A stretch of 64,000 nt of DNA from Paracoccus sp. JM45 (GCF_003590715.1 NZ_QQVY01000005.1:139591-203590); one strand, 5' to 3'; counted from the first letter of the stretch, positions 1 to 8,824 are shown. Program-made: numbers and translations. Notes: a model not told the origin generated them from the letters alone.

Positions 1-250
1 CCAGCTTGTCCATGTCGCGGTTGATCAGGTCGACGAATTTCATCATCACGCGGGCGCGGCGCTGCGGGTTGGTGGCCCCCCACTTCAACTGGGCGGCAGC
101 GGCGCGATCGATGGCGTCATCCATTTCGGCCTTGGTGGCCAACGACAGGCGGGCCTGAACCTCGCCGGTGGCGGGGTTGAACACATCGGCAAAACGGCCC
201 GAGGTGCCCTTGGTTTCCTTGCCGTCGATCCAGTGATGAATCTCTCTCAT
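1..250 (-). CDS. mmsA: Methylmalonate-semialdehyde dehydrogenase (CoA-acylating), N-terminal part
   Basis: The visible 83 codons start MREIHHWIDGKE and continue through a GRFADVFNPATGEV segment, the typical N-terminus of CoA-acylating methylmalonate-semialdehyde dehydrogenase. The rest, including the catalytic cysteine, lies left of the window. The family converts methylmalonate semialdehyde to propionyl-CoA in valine and inositol catabolism. The ATG at 248-250 is preceded by a GGAGGCGAC-type ribosome site. It is divergent from the LysR gene at 354, with about 100 bp between them that contain TTTGC-type boxes resembling ScfR/PccR sites. Propionyl-CoA production would fit such control. The identification rests on the N-terminus only. 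Confidence 0.85.
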   Translation of the reverse strand, partial: MREIHHWIDGKETKGTSGRFADVFNPATGEVQARLSLATKAEMDDAIDRAAAAQLKWGATNPQRRARVMMKFVDLINRDMDKL

Positions 251-328
251 TGTCGCCTCCTGCATATGTCTTTGCATGACGATAGCCTTGCGGAAATGCC
301 GGATAAAGGGGAATACCGGCAAAAGGGT

Positions 329-344
329 TTTGCGTTTTTGCAAA
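329..344. promoter_or_regulatory. Possible ScfR/PccR-type box pair (TTTGCGTT-TTTGCAAA)
   Basis: TTTGCGTT (329-336) abuts a perfect TTTGCAAA (337-344) in the mmsA/lysR intergenic region, and a further TTTGCATG lies at 271-278. PccR, the Rhodobacter short-chain acyl-CoA regulator, is known to use paired TTTGCAAA boxes, and a PccR-like gene sits at 5373-6770. The box ends 9 bp before the LysR start codon. Whether it binds this regulator is inference. Confidence 0.4.
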
Positions 345-353
345 GGTGGCGGC

Positions 354-1265
354 ATGGATTGGGATGATCTGCGGATATTTCTGGCGGTGGCGCGGACCGA
401 AAGCCTGTCTTCGGCGGGGCGACGTCTGGTGATGGATGCCTCGACCGTGGGGCGGCGGGTGGCGCGGCTGGAATCGGCGGTCGGCGCGGCGCTTTTTGTG
501 AAAACTCCGCAGGGATATACGCTGACCGCCGAAGGGGCGCGCCTTGTCGTACCCGCCGAGGCTGCCGAACAGGCCGCCGCCGCCGCCGTGGAAGGGGTGC
601 GCCGTGACGCGGGGCTGACGGGGCAATTGCGGATCGGGGCACCGGACGGGTGCGCGAACTATCTGCTGCCGCAGGTGGCGCGGGATCTTTGCAACGCCCA
701 TCCGGGGCTGGAAATCCAGATCGTTGCCCTGCCGCGCGTCGTCAATCTGACCAAGCGAGAGGCGGATATGGCCATTGCCGTATCGCCCCCCGACACCGGC
801 CGCCTGATCGTGCAGCGGCTGACCGATTATCATCTGCATCTGGCCGCGCATCGTGATTATCTGGACCGCCACCCGCCCCTGCGTAACCTCGAGGATCTGC
901 ACCACCACAAGATCATCAGCTATATCCCCGATATGATTTTCGACCGCGAACTGGATTATCTGTCAGCGACGGGGTTGGAAAACGCGCAGATCAGCTCGAA
1001 TTCGGTGGCGGTGCAGATGCAGGCGGTGCGGGCGGGGGCGGGGCTGGGAATCGTGCATGATTTCGCTGTGCCTTTCGCAGAAGGGGTCACGCGGGTTCTA
1101 ACCGATAAGATCAGCCTGCGCCGCAGCTTCTGGATGATCCGCCATGCCGACGATCGTGCGTCCCGCCGTTTGACCCTGCTGGCTGATGCTTTGGCCGCCG
1201 CATTGCGCGCCGAAGTTGCCCGCCTAGAGGGGCAGCTGACCGCCCATTGTGACGCTCACCCTTGA
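354..1265 (+). CDS. LysR-family transcriptional regulator
   Basis: A 303-residue protein with an N-terminal winged HTH (residues about 1-60: MDWDDLRIFLAVARTESLSS, then DASTVGRRVARLE) and a C-terminal substrate-binding domain, the normal LysR length and layout. An in-frame start at 276 would add 26 residues ahead of the HTH. I chose the ATG at 354 because LysR proteins begin right at the HTH and AAAGG lies just upstream. It is divergent from mmsA and may regulate it; LysR regulators often control the adjacent divergent gene. The effector cannot be told from sequence. Confidence 0.9.
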   Translation: MDWDDLRIFLAVARTESLSSAGRRLVMDASTVGRRVARLESAVGAALFVKTPQGYTLTAEGARLVVPAEAAEQAAAAAVEGVRRDAGLTGQLRIGAPDGCANYLLPQVARDLCNAHPGLEIQIVALPRVVNLTKREADMAIAVSPPDTGRLIVQRLTDYHLHLAAHRDYLDRHPPLRNLEDLHHHKIISYIPDMIFDRELDYLSATGLENAQISSNSVAVQMQAVRAGAGLGIVHDFAVPFAEGVTRVLTDKISLRRSFWMIRHADDRASRRLTLLADALAAALRAEVARLEGQLTAHCDAHP

Positions 1266-1322
1266 CGGCGGGCGATTCCACGCCTTTCATTAAGGTATCC
1301 ATACCGAAAAGGGGGGCGTCTG

Positions 1323-1784
1323 ATGCTGGTCAAGCAACTGCTGTCGATGAAATCTGATACGGCCAAGCCGTGGATCGAATCCGGATTGATCGTAACGATC
1401 AAGCCCGATGCCACATTGGCCGAGGCTGCCAAGCTGCTGGCCGAACAGCGGATCGGTGCCGTCGTTGTCTCCTCGAACGGTCGCACGCCCGAAGGTATTT
1501 TGTCCGAACGCGATATCGTCCGCCAGTTGGGCAACCACGGCCCCGACGTCCTGTCCAAGCCGATTAGCGGGATCATGACCAAAAGCGTCCAGACCTGCAC
1601 TGCGGGTGAAGAGGGAATGGCGATCTTGCAGCGGATGACCGAAGGACGCTTCCGCCATATGCCGGTCGTCGATGGTCAGGGCGATATGCTGGGCGTGATT
1701 TCGATCGGTGATGCCGTCAGCGGTCGCTTGAAAGAGCTGGCAGCCGAAAAAGACGCGTTGACCGGCATGATCATGGGCAGCTGA
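1323..1784 (+). CDS. CBS-domain pair protein
   Basis: A 153-residue protein made almost entirely of two tandem CBS domains (about residues 10-65 and 80-140), with the typical AEAAKLLAEQRIGAVVV and GRFRHMPVVD stretches. Such stand-alone CBS pairs bind adenine nucleotides and act as energy sensors for partner proteins; the partner is unknown. The ATG at 1323 follows AAAAGGGGGGCGTCTG. It lies 89 bp upstream of coaD on the same strand, so the two may be co-transcribed. Confidence 0.88.
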   Translation: MLVKQLLSMKSDTAKPWIESGLIVTIKPDATLAEAAKLLAEQRIGAVVVSSNGRTPEGILSERDIVRQLGNHGPDVLSKPISGIMTKSVQTCTAGEEGMAILQRMTEGRFRHMPVVDGQGDMLGVISIGDAVSGRLKELAAEKDALTGMIMGS

Positions 1785-1872
1785 GATCGCGCTTTTGTGC
1801 ATCACGAACTTGCAATCCGGGGGCAAATGCGATTTGCCTTGAGGCCGATACCCTGAAACAGGACGTAGCTGC

Positions 1873-2370
1873 ATGCGCATCGGCCTCTATCCCGGCACTT
1901 TTGACCCGATCACCTTGGGTCACATCGACATTATGCAGCGCGCGATGGTGCTGGTGGACCGTCTGGTCATTGGCGTCGCCATCAACCGCGACAAAGGTCC
2001 GCTGTTCGATCTGGAAGAACGTGTGGCCATGGTACAGGCGGAATGCGATGCCATTGTCGCCAAAACCGGCGGCGAGATTGTCGTCCATCCGTTCGAAAAC
2101 CTGCTGATCGATTGCGCCCGCGATGTCGGCGCAGCCGTCATCATCCGCGGCCTGCGCGCAGTTGCCGATTTCGAATATGAATTCCAGATGGTGGGAATGA
2201 ACCGCGCGCTTGATCACGAAATCGAAACGGTTTTCTTGATGGCCGATGCACGTCGTCAGGCAATTGCATCGAAGCTGGTCAAGGAAATTGCCCGGCTGGG
2301 AGGGGATGTGTCGAAATTCGTCACTCCACCCGTTTGTCAGGCGCTGATCAAACGCTATGACGAAGGTTGA
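1873..2370 (+). CDS. coaD: Phosphopantetheine adenylyltransferase
   Basis: CoaD transfers AMP from ATP to 4'-phosphopantetheine, the penultimate step of coenzyme A synthesis. The 165-residue length is normal. The nucleotidyltransferase signature GTFDPITLGH (residues 8-17) and the substrate-binding IIRGLRAVADFEYE segment near residue 90 are intact. The start is the ATG at 1873, with AGGACG about 10 bp upstream. The stop codon lies inside the left arm of a terminator hairpin that also covers the end of the convergent hydrolase gene. Confidence 0.96.
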   Translation: MRIGLYPGTFDPITLGHIDIMQRAMVLVDRLVIGVAINRDKGPLFDLEERVAMVQAECDAIVAKTGGEIVVHPFENLLIDCARDVGAAVIIRGLRAVADFEYEFQMVGMNRALDHEIETVFLMADARRQAIASKLVKEIARLGGDVSKFVTPPVCQALIKRYDEG

Positions 2371-2402
2371 TGCCCGCGGAGCCAACCACGGGCATCGGTT
2401 TT
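2369..2402 (+). terminator. Terminator of coaD
   Basis: GATGCCCG (2369-2376) pairs with CGGGCATC (2389-2396) across a 12-base loop and is followed by GGTTTT. The hairpin overlaps the coaD stop codon and reaches the stop codon of the convergent gene. Confidence 0.7.
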
Positions 2403-3255
2403 AACCCGCGATCACCCGTTGCGTTTGTTCGCCCAAGCCATCGATGCCCAAGCGCATGACTTGTCCAGCACGCAGATACACGGGCGGCTTTTGTCCCATG
2501 CCGACACCTGGCGGGGTGCCAGTCGTGATCAGATCACCCGGATGCAGCGTGCCAAGACGCGAACAATAGGCAACCAGCTCGGCCACACCAAAAATCATTG
2601 TTTTGGTCGTGCCGTCCTGACGCATCTTGCCGTCCACCTCCAGCCACAGGCGCAGGTTTTGCGGGTCGGGGATTTCATCGCGGGTCACCATCCACGGGCC
2701 GATTGGACCAAAGCCGTCATAGCCTTTGCCCTTGTCCCATGTCGGACCGTGGTTAATCTGCCAATCACGTTCACTGATGTCATTGATCAGGCAGTAACCG
2801 GCCACGCGATCCAATGCCTGATCCACCGGAATATTGCGCCCGCCATCACCGATGACGATGCCTAATTCGACTTCCCAGTCGGTATTGGTCGATCCTTCCG
2901 GAAGATGCAGATCGTCATCAGGACCGGCAATACAACTGTTCCATTTGGTGAAAACGATGGGTTCGACGGGAACCTCCATCCCCGCTTCGGCAGCGTGATC
3001 GGCATAGTTCAGGCCGATGGCAATGAATTTGCCAACGCCTGCAACACAGGCCCCTAACCGCATGTCCTTTTGGGGCGTTCCCTGAACCACCGGCAGCGAT
3101 GTGGGGTCCAGTTCACGCAGGCGGGCAAGGGCGTCGCTGGTCAGGGCAGGGCCGGACACATCGGCGATATAGGCGGACAGATCGCGGATCTGTCCCTGTT
3201 CGTCCAGCAGACCGGGTTTTTCCGATCCTGCTGGTCCATAACGCAACAATTTCAC
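2401..3255 (-). CDS. Fumarylacetoacetate hydrolase (FAH) family protein
   Basis: A 284-residue protein with an FAH fold: N-terminal MKLLRYGPAGSEKPGLLD-like segment, then the metal-site region with NYADHAAEAG, WEVELGIVIG and TGTPPGVGMG. The family includes 2-hydroxyhepta-2,4-diene-dioate isomerases, ureidoglycolate lyases and acylpyruvases, so the substrate cannot be assigned. The frame is open further upstream, but I chose the GTG at 3253-3255 because a strong CAGGAGGAGC ribosome site sits just before it and family homology begins there. It is convergent with coaD. Confidence 0.88.
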   Translation of the reverse strand: MKLLRYGPAGSEKPGLLDEQGQIRDLSAYIADVSGPALTSDALARLRELDPTSLPVVQGTPQKDMRLGACVAGVGKFIAIGLNYADHAAEAGMEVPVEPIVFTKWNSCIAGPDDDLHLPEGSTNTDWEVELGIVIGDGGRNIPVDQALDRVAGYCLINDISERDWQINHGPTWDKGKGYDGFGPIGPWMVTRDEIPDPQNLRLWLEVDGKMRQDGTTKTMIFGVAELVAYCSRLGTLHPGDLITTGTPPGVGMGQKPPVYLRAGQVMRLGIDGLGEQTQRVIAG

Positions 3256-3358
3256 GCGGGGCTCCTCCTGAATGTTATCGTGCGGAGGGACTTTGGCACT
3301 GTGGCCGCGCCGATGGAATGGCTGTCGCAAAGATTTGCATGGACGAGGATCACGCATG

Positions 3359-3385
3359 AAAAAAGGCCCGCGAAACGCGGACCTT
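3359..3385 (-). terminator. Terminator of the bactofilin/M23 operon
   Basis: Read on the minus strand, AAGGTCCGCG and CGCGGGCCTT form a 10-bp stem (one G-T pair) with a TTT loop, followed by a T tract. It starts about 10 bp after the bactofilin stop codon. Confidence 0.85.
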
Positions 3386-3394
3386 GTAACAGGA

Positions 3395-3895
3395 TCAGCT
3401 GGCGGGCGGTGCCAGCTTTTTGGTGCCGCCATTGGCCAGCGGGTCTTCCTGACGCTGGACCGAACCTTCGAAATGTGCGCCTGATTCGATTGCGATCGTC
3501 TTGTGGATGATATCGCCCTCGACCCGCGCGGATGCGCTAAGACGGACCTTCAGACCACGGACGCGACCGATGACACGGCCATGGACGATGACGTCATCGC
3601 CGACAATCTCGCCTTTGATGGTGGCCGATTCGCCAACCGTCAGCTGATGGGCACGGATGTCGCCTTCGACCGTACCCTCAACCTGGATATCGCCCTGCGT
3701 CTTGATATTGCCGACCACGGTCAGATCTGCGGACAGAACCGAAGGTGCGGTGCGCGTGCGGGGCGCTGCGGCGGCGGGCGTATCGAACATGCGTTCTGGC
3801 GTCACTGCAGGCGCTGCATCGGTTTCCGGTGTCGGCTGCGGTCCCGAGGACTGCTGCGGGCGGGTATTTTCGGTAACGCGGGTCTTAGAAAACAT
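3395..3895 (-). CDS. Bactofilin (polymer-forming cytoskeletal protein)
   Basis: A 166-residue protein with a central bactofilin beta-helix domain (about residues 55-150), recognisable from short repeats such as VVGNIKTQGDIQVEGTVEGD and IVGDDVIVHGRVIG. The flanking tails are proline/alanine-rich and disordered, as in the family. Bactofilins polymerise without nucleotide on the inner face of the membrane and position cell-wall enzymes. The start codon overlaps the end of the upstream M23 peptidase gene by 11 bp. This bactofilin-M23 pairing recurs in bacteria and suggests that the filament localises the peptidase. Confidence 0.93.
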   Translation of the reverse strand: MFSKTRVTENTRPQQSSGPQPTPETDAAPAVTPERMFDTPAAAAPRTRTAPSVLSADLTVVGNIKTQGDIQVEGTVEGDIRAHQLTVGESATIKGEIVGDDVIVHGRVIGRVRGLKVRLSASARVEGDIIHKTIAIESGAHFEGSVQRQEDPLANGGTKKLAPPAS

Positions 3896-5183
3896 TATCT
3901 GCTGCCTTGATGAAGCTCATCGGGTCCACGGCCCGACCTTTCATGCGCACTTCGTAATGGAGGTGCGGACCGGTCGAACGTCCTGTATTTCCCATATCAC
4001 CGATGCGTTCGCCTTGCGACACCTTATCGCCAACTTTTACGTTGATGCGGCTCAGGTGACCGTAACGGGTTTCGGTGCCCAATTCGTGCTGGATCTTGAT
4101 CAGATTGCCATAGCCGCTGGCACGACCGGCGTGGATCACGACACCGTCGCCCGTGGCATAGACCGGCGTGCCGATCGGGCCAGCCATATCGACGCCCTCA
4201 TGCATGCGGCCCCAACGACGGCCAAAGCCCGAGGTATAGCGGAAGCTGTCCTTGACCGGCATGGCCAGCGGCAGCTTTTCGATCGCGATGCGATAGGTGT
4301 TCATCTGGTCCAGCGTCACGATGATCTGGCGCGCCTTGGTTTCACCCTGGCTAAGCGCCGCGTCACCGCGCGTCGAATAGGACATCGGGGTCAGCGGGCC
4401 GCCCTGACCGGAATACCCTTTGCGGATCGTGCTTAACACGTCATCGGGGTTCATCCCGACCGAGCGGAACACATCATCCAGCGGCTTGACCGACACCGAC
4501 ACCGCATCCTGCACCTGCGTCAGGATTTCGTCGTTGCGGGCAAGGATCTGGTCGCGTTCGACAGTCAGTTCCTGTGCTGCCAGCTTTGCCTCTTCGGCTT
4601 GCTGTTCGGCTTGAACGCGCTGGTCCGAAGCACTGCGCAATTCGGTGGACAGGATGTCCAGCGCGACCGAAAATTCGTCGCTGCGATCAGGGGCCGCTTC
4701 GGTGTCGCCGTTTTCTGCGCTGACAATGGCCTGTGCCGCATCGCGTTCGGTAATGGCGTCCCGCAGGGTCGTCTGGACAGCACTTAGTCCGGTTTCGACC
4801 TCGCGCCGCTGTTCTTCGGATTTCAACAGTTGCGATTGCATCTTGGACACCTGATCCAGCGCGACCGTAAAGCGGTTCTGCGCGGCAAGTGCCTCGGATG
4901 CGCGGGCGTCGCGTTCGCTGGAAAGCTGGTCCAGCCGTTCCTCGAACGCGCTTTTTGCGCGCAGCATCTGGTCGCGCGAATTGCCCGAGCTGACGGCGTC
5001 GATAACAAGGAAAGAACTGGCAACCAGCGTCCAGCCAAAAACGACGGTGATGCCGCTGATGCCGACAATCTGGGTCAGGGGGCGCAGGCGTACAAAGCGG
5101 GTCGTGTCGTCGGAGCGAAGGAACAAACGCTGTTCAGGCAACAACTTTTCCAGCGACGAATTCAGTCGATCCATGACCTTCAT
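3885..5183 (-). CDS. M23-family (LytM) peptidoglycan peptidase
   Basis: A protein of about 432 residues with a cytoplasmic N-terminus, one membrane segment (GISGITVVFGWTLVASSFLV), a long periplasmic coiled coil and a C-terminal M23 domain. The zinc ligands are in MHEGVDM and in PHLHYEV; both are intact, so the enzyme should be active. It would cleave peptide cross-links in peptidoglycan. I place the start at the ATG at 5183, behind GGGGGA. The gene runs directly into the bactofilin gene with an 11-bp overlap, so the two are translationally coupled and probably act together in cell-shape control. Confidence 0.9.
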   Translation of the reverse strand: MKVMDRLNSSLEKLLPEQRLFLRSDDTTRFVRLRPLTQIVGISGITVVFGWTLVASSFLVIDAVSSGNSRDQMLRAKSAFEERLDQLSSERDARASEALAAQNRFTVALDQVSKMQSQLLKSEEQRREVETGLSAVQTTLRDAITERDAAQAIVSAENGDTEAAPDRSDEFSVALDILSTELRSASDQRVQAEQQAEEAKLAAQELTVERDQILARNDEILTQVQDAVSVSVKPLDDVFRSVGMNPDDVLSTIRKGYSGQGGPLTPMSYSTRGDAALSQGETKARQIIVTLDQMNTYRIAIEKLPLAMPVKDSFRYTSGFGRRWGRMHEGVDMAGPIGTPVYATGDGVVIHAGRASGYGNLIKIQHELGTETRYGHLSRINVKVGDKVSQGERIGDMGNTGRSTGPHLHYEVRMKGRAVDPMSFIKAADNVF

Positions 5184-5372
5184 TGTATGACTTAGTCCCC
5201 CGAATGCGCGTCGTGTCAAAAAGCCGTGGCGCGTTGGTTCTTTTTTCTATGTCGGGTAAATAGCACCTGTGCCATCTTTGCAACGGCACACGGGCATTCG
5301 GTTCCATAGATTGGCGGATCTCTGCCTTGGTCGGCAGTTTATTGCCGACGTTATGTCAAACGCATTGATTCT

Positions 5373-6770
5373 TCATGCAATTTCGTAGGGCAAAGGGCCA
5401 TTGCGATCGGCAGGGATGCGTAAGGGGCGGTCAATTGGCGGAACCGAGCGTTGGTGACAGTCGGGTCGTGGACAGATACGGCATGAGATTCCGATGGGAT
5501 CAAAGACCCTTGGTTTGGTCAGGTCCAGCCCGTCGGCATAGACCATCCCCTCAGCTTGCGTCACTTCGCAGCCCAGTCCTATGGCAAAACGGCGGACCGG
5601 CGCGTTGAAGGCGCCGGCGTGTTTTGAGACATCGCGCGACAATAAAAGATAGCGCACCCCGTCTGGCGTTTCTGCAAGCTGCCGCAAAAACCGCCCCGGC
5701 TGTTCAAAGGCCTGATGTACATTCCACAACGGACATGCCCCGCCAAAGCGCGCAAATTGCAGACGCGTGGCCGAATGGCGCTTGGTGATCGTGCCTGCCT
5801 GATCGACCCGCACGAAGAAAAAGGGCACACCCTTTGAACCGGGGCGCTGCATCGTTGACAGGCGGTGGGCGACTTGTTCCAGCGATGCGCCGAACAGATG
5901 CGACAACCGTTCCAGATCATGACGTTCTGTCTGCGCCGCTGCCAGAAACTGGCGATAGGGCATCAGGGCAGCACCCGCGAAGTAATTGGCCATGCCCACG
6001 CGCGCGATTTCCCGCGCGGTCTCACTGCGGAAACGGGCCAGATCCAAGGTGGCCTCAAGCAGGTCGTTCTGGTGTTCCAGCGCCACCAGATGCAGCAGCT
6101 GGAACAGGCGGGTCGGACCTTCGGTCGCGGCGTTTACAAGGATCTGGTTGCCAATGCGTTTGAAGACTGAATTTGCAGGCATCTCGGACAATTGCACCTG
6201 AATGCCGCGCTTGGCCAAGGCGGCGACGGCCAGCTGCCATGGGTCCTGTCGCTTGCCATCGGGGCAGGCAAAGCGCTCGGCGGCGCGATCCACAGCATCA
6301 ATATAGTTGTCGCAGTAATGGAAGAAATCACGCACTTCCTCCCACGGGGTTGAAAGGCTGTTGCGGCCATCCGCCCCGATGGCCTGATCCATCGCTGCCA
6401 GCCGTTCCTGCCCCTGCCGATGCACCCGGTAAAGGTCCAGAAATGCCCGCGCCAAAACGGGCGCGTTGGTCGCCGCCAGCCGCAGATCGGCCAAAGGGGG
6501 CGTGGCGTCGAACAGCGGGTCGGCCAATGCCTCTTGCATGTCGATGACCATACGTTCCGCGTCACCGGCGGCCAATGTGGTCAGATCGACGCCGAATTCC
6601 TGCGCCAGACGCAATAAGGCACCGGCTGAAATGGGCCGGTGGTTATTTTCCATCTGCGACAGATAGGGCAGGGACACGCCAAGGCTTTCGGCAAAGCGCT
6701 TTTGTGTCAGACCGGCACGGGCACGGGTTTCACGCAGCGCACTGCCGGCATAGATTTTCTGCGTCGCCAT
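5373..6770 (-). CDS. ScfR/PccR-like short-chain acyl-CoA regulator
   Basis: A 465-residue protein with an N-terminal XRE-type HTH (TRARAGLTQKRFAESLGVSL, residues 14-33), a central IrrE/M78-like region, and a C-terminal DUF2083-type domain ending in a cysteine cluster (CRICPRPDCHQR). This architecture is that of ScfR regulators such as RamB and Rhodobacter PccR, which sense short-chain acyl-CoA (propionyl-CoA for PccR). The start ATG at 6770 follows GGAGGGGTC. Two TTTGCAAA boxes 13-40 bp upstream suggest autoregulation. A propionyl-CoA-producing enzyme gene (mmsA) lies at the left edge of the window. The exact ligand is inferred. Confidence 0.85.
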   Translation of the reverse strand: MATQKIYAGSALRETRARAGLTQKRFAESLGVSLPYLSQMENNHRPISAGALLRLAQEFGVDLTTLAAGDAERMVIDMQEALADPLFDATPPLADLRLAATNAPVLARAFLDLYRVHRQGQERLAAMDQAIGADGRNSLSTPWEEVRDFFHYCDNYIDAVDRAAERFACPDGKRQDPWQLAVAALAKRGIQVQLSEMPANSVFKRIGNQILVNAATEGPTRLFQLLHLVALEHQNDLLEATLDLARFRSETAREIARVGMANYFAGAALMPYRQFLAAAQTERHDLERLSHLFGASLEQVAHRLSTMQRPGSKGVPFFFVRVDQAGTITKRHSATRLQFARFGGACPLWNVHQAFEQPGRFLRQLAETPDGVRYLLLSRDVSKHAGAFNAPVRRFAIGLGCEVTQAEGMVYADGLDLTKPRVFDPIGISCRICPRPDCHQRSVPPIDRPLRIPADRNGPLPYEIA

Positions 6771-6782
6771 GACCCCTCCGGT

Positions 6783-6811
6783 TTTGCAAAGCGAAGTCTA
6801 GCTTTTGCAAA
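6783..6811. promoter_or_regulatory. Paired TTTGCAAA boxes upstream of the PccR-like gene
   Basis: Two perfect TTTGCAAA palindromes at 6783-6790 and 6804-6811, centres 21 bp (two helical turns) apart, lie 13-41 bp upstream of the regulator's start codon. PccR is known to bind paired TTTGCAAA boxes. The spacing here differs from the X4 spacing reported for the pccB promoter, so this is probably an autoregulatory variant. Confidence 0.65.
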
Positions 6812-6830
6812 GGCGATGCCGCAAGTGGCG

Positions 6831-8027
6831 TTAGGCCACCAGCATAATCCGACGTTCGCGGTGGAACACCCAAAGGATGGCCACCAGCGATCCCAAGGCC
6901 GAACAGCACATGATCACCAGCAAAGGTGTCGCGCCGCTGCCCGGTTGCAGCAAGGCCCCCGCCAGTGCCGACAGGGCCGCGCCGCCAGCAACGGCCATTG
7001 CGCCGCCAAGACCGGATGCGGTTCCGGCCAGTTCGGGGCGGATGCCCATCATGCCGGCATTGGCATTGGGAAGGACCATGCCATTGCCCAGCCCCATCAT
7101 CGCGATCGCACCGAAAAAGGCCAGCGGACGGATCTGACTGCCCAGATCGACCAGAAGCGCCGCCGTCAGGGCGGTCAGGCAGGTCAGTGCACCCATCAGG
7201 ATCATCACGTTCAGCCCCAGCCGCGCCGAATTGCGGGCCGAGATGAAATTGCCGGTGATATAACCGATCGAGGGGGCCGCGAACCAATAGCCGACCTTGG
7301 CAGGTGTCAGACCAAAGACCTGTTCCCCGACAAAGGGCGCGCCGCCCAGATAGGCAAAGAACGCCCCCGACGACAGCGTCGCGGCCAGACAGTATCCCCA
7401 GAAGCGATGGGACCGGAACAGGACCGGATAATTCGCCATCTGCCGCCGCAGGGACATGCCGCCGCCCCGCACGGTTTCGCCCATATCCCGATAGGCAATG
7501 ACCAGCGCCAGCAGGGCCAGAATGCCCATAACAGCGAAATTTGCCTGCCAACCGAATAATTCGTCCAGAACTCCGCCAAAAACCGGGGCCATCATCGGGA
7601 CAACAGCCATGCCCATCGTGACATAGCCAAGCATCGCCGCGGCCTGATCCCCGTCGTAAAGGTCGCGAACAACAGCGCGCGGCACCAGCATGCAGACAGT
7701 GATCACCGATTGCAGTAGGCGGAAAATCAGGAATGTCGTAACAGTGGTGGCCAGCAATGTACCTATGGTCGCCAGCAGGAACAGCGCCAGCGACCCCAGC
7801 ACCACGGGTCTGCGTCCAAAGCGGTCACTGACCGGACCGCCCAGCAACTGCAAGACCGCGCTGGCCCCGATATAGGCCGATACCGACAGCTGCATCACTG
7901 CATAATCAACCTGAAAATCGCGTGCCATACCGGGCAGAGACGGCAGGAAGACATTCATCGACAAGGCGGAAACGCCGGACAGGATGACCAGTGTCAGCAG
8001 ATGCGGGGCAGTGCGGGAATGGGGCAT
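6831..8027 (-). CDS. Bcr/CflA-type multidrug efflux MFS transporter
   Basis: A 398-residue major-facilitator protein with 12 predicted membrane helices. The N-terminal MNVFLPSLPGMARDF segment and the GGPVSDRFGRRPV loop between helices 2 and 3 are typical of the Bcr/CflA drug:proton antiporter subfamily. The ATG at 8027 was preferred over one five codons upstream because AAGGA lies six bases before it. It ends just before the PccR-like promoter region. A second Bcr-type gene is present at 30376. The substrate is unknown. Confidence 0.9.
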   Translation of the reverse strand: MPHSRTAPHLLTLVILSGVSALSMNVFLPSLPGMARDFQVDYAVMQLSVSAYIGASAVLQLLGGPVSDRFGRRPVVLGSLALFLLATIGTLLATTVTTFLIFRLLQSVITVCMLVPRAVVRDLYDGDQAAAMLGYVTMGMAVVPMMAPVFGGVLDELFGWQANFAVMGILALLALVIAYRDMGETVRGGGMSLRRQMANYPVLFRSHRFWGYCLAATLSSGAFFAYLGGAPFVGEQVFGLTPAKVGYWFAAPSIGYITGNFISARNSARLGLNVMILMGALTCLTALTAALLVDLGSQIRPLAFFGAIAMMGLGNGMVLPNANAGMMGIRPELAGTASGLGGAMAVAGGAALSALAGALLQPGSGATPLLVIMCCSALGSLVAILWVFHRERRIMLVA

Positions 8028-8104
8028 TCGGTGTCCTTGCATGCCCCTTCGGGACGGTTTCTACGTCCCAAATATGCACAACGTGCAATCCCCGCCGCAA
8101 GTGT

Positions 8105-8755
8105 TTAGTGGTTGGCGAAAGGTGCGGCATTCCCCCACAGGGCTTGCACCTTCTGATCACGCCCGCAGGAATCGCGATACAGCTTATAGGCCGAGGCTTT
8201 CGACCGTGGCCCGAAACGCGTCAGGATCAGATCGTCCTGCTTGTAATAGTCTTGATGATAGGCGTCGGCGTCATAGAACTGCCCCGCATCAAGGATCGGC
8301 GTAACAATGCTCTGGCCCAGATCGGCGGCGGCCTGCGCCTTGGCGCGTTCGGCGGCCTGACGTTCGGAGGGGTTTTTCACAAAGACCGCCGTGCGATAGC
8401 TGTCGCCACGATCACAGAACTGGCCCCCCGCATCCGTCGGATCGACCGACCGGAAATAGGCATAAAGGATCTGGTCATAGCTGACCTTTGCGGGGTCATA
8501 GACGATGCGCGCGGCTTCGTAATGGCCTGTGCCTCCGCCTGTCACCTGTTCATAGCTGGGATTGGCGACAGTGCCGCCGGTAAAGCCTGAATAAACCTCG
8601 GATACGCCGGACAGCTTTTCGAAATCGGCCTCGACGCACCAGAAACAGCCACCTGCAAGAATGGCGGTGTCCTGTGCCTGACTGATGGCGGGGGCGGCTG
8701 CAAAGCCAAGGGCGACGGATGCCGCAAGGGCAAGGCGGGTTAGGGTCTTGGTCAT
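8105..8755 (-). CDS. msrA: Peptide-methionine (S)-S-oxide reductase, exported
   Basis: MsrA reduces the S-epimer of methionine sulfoxide in proteins. The mature part opens with the catalytic GGCFWCVE motif, followed by the family segments [19 protein letters not shown] and QDYYK. The first 23 or so residues ([20 protein letters not shown], then APAISQAQ) form a signal peptide, so this copy should act in the periplasm. The ATG at 8755 is preceded by AGGAGG, which supports it over an in-frame start 16 codons earlier. It is monocistronic by spacing. Confidence 0.95.
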   Translation of the reverse strand: MTKTLTRLALAASVALGFAAAPAISQAQDTAILAGGCFWCVEADFEKLSGVSEVYSGFTGGTVANPSYEQVTGGGTGHYEAARIVYDPAKVSYDQILYAYFRSVDPTDAGGQFCDRGDSYRTAVFVKNPSERQAAERAKAQAAADLGQSIVTPILDAGQFYDADAYHQDYYKQDDLILTRFGPRSKASAYKLYRDSCGRDQKVQALWGNAAPFANH

Positions 8756-8824
8756 ATGGCCTCCTGTTTGCGATATCGTGCGGGCAGGAGGCCAGCTGTT
8801 CAAATCAACGGCGCGTGAAGCGGG

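Noticed and set aside
5275..5296. GTGCC-ATCTTTGCAAC-GGCAC inverted repeat upstream of the M23 gene
   Set aside because: Short 5-bp arms and only a partial TTTGCAAA match; too weak to call a regulator site.
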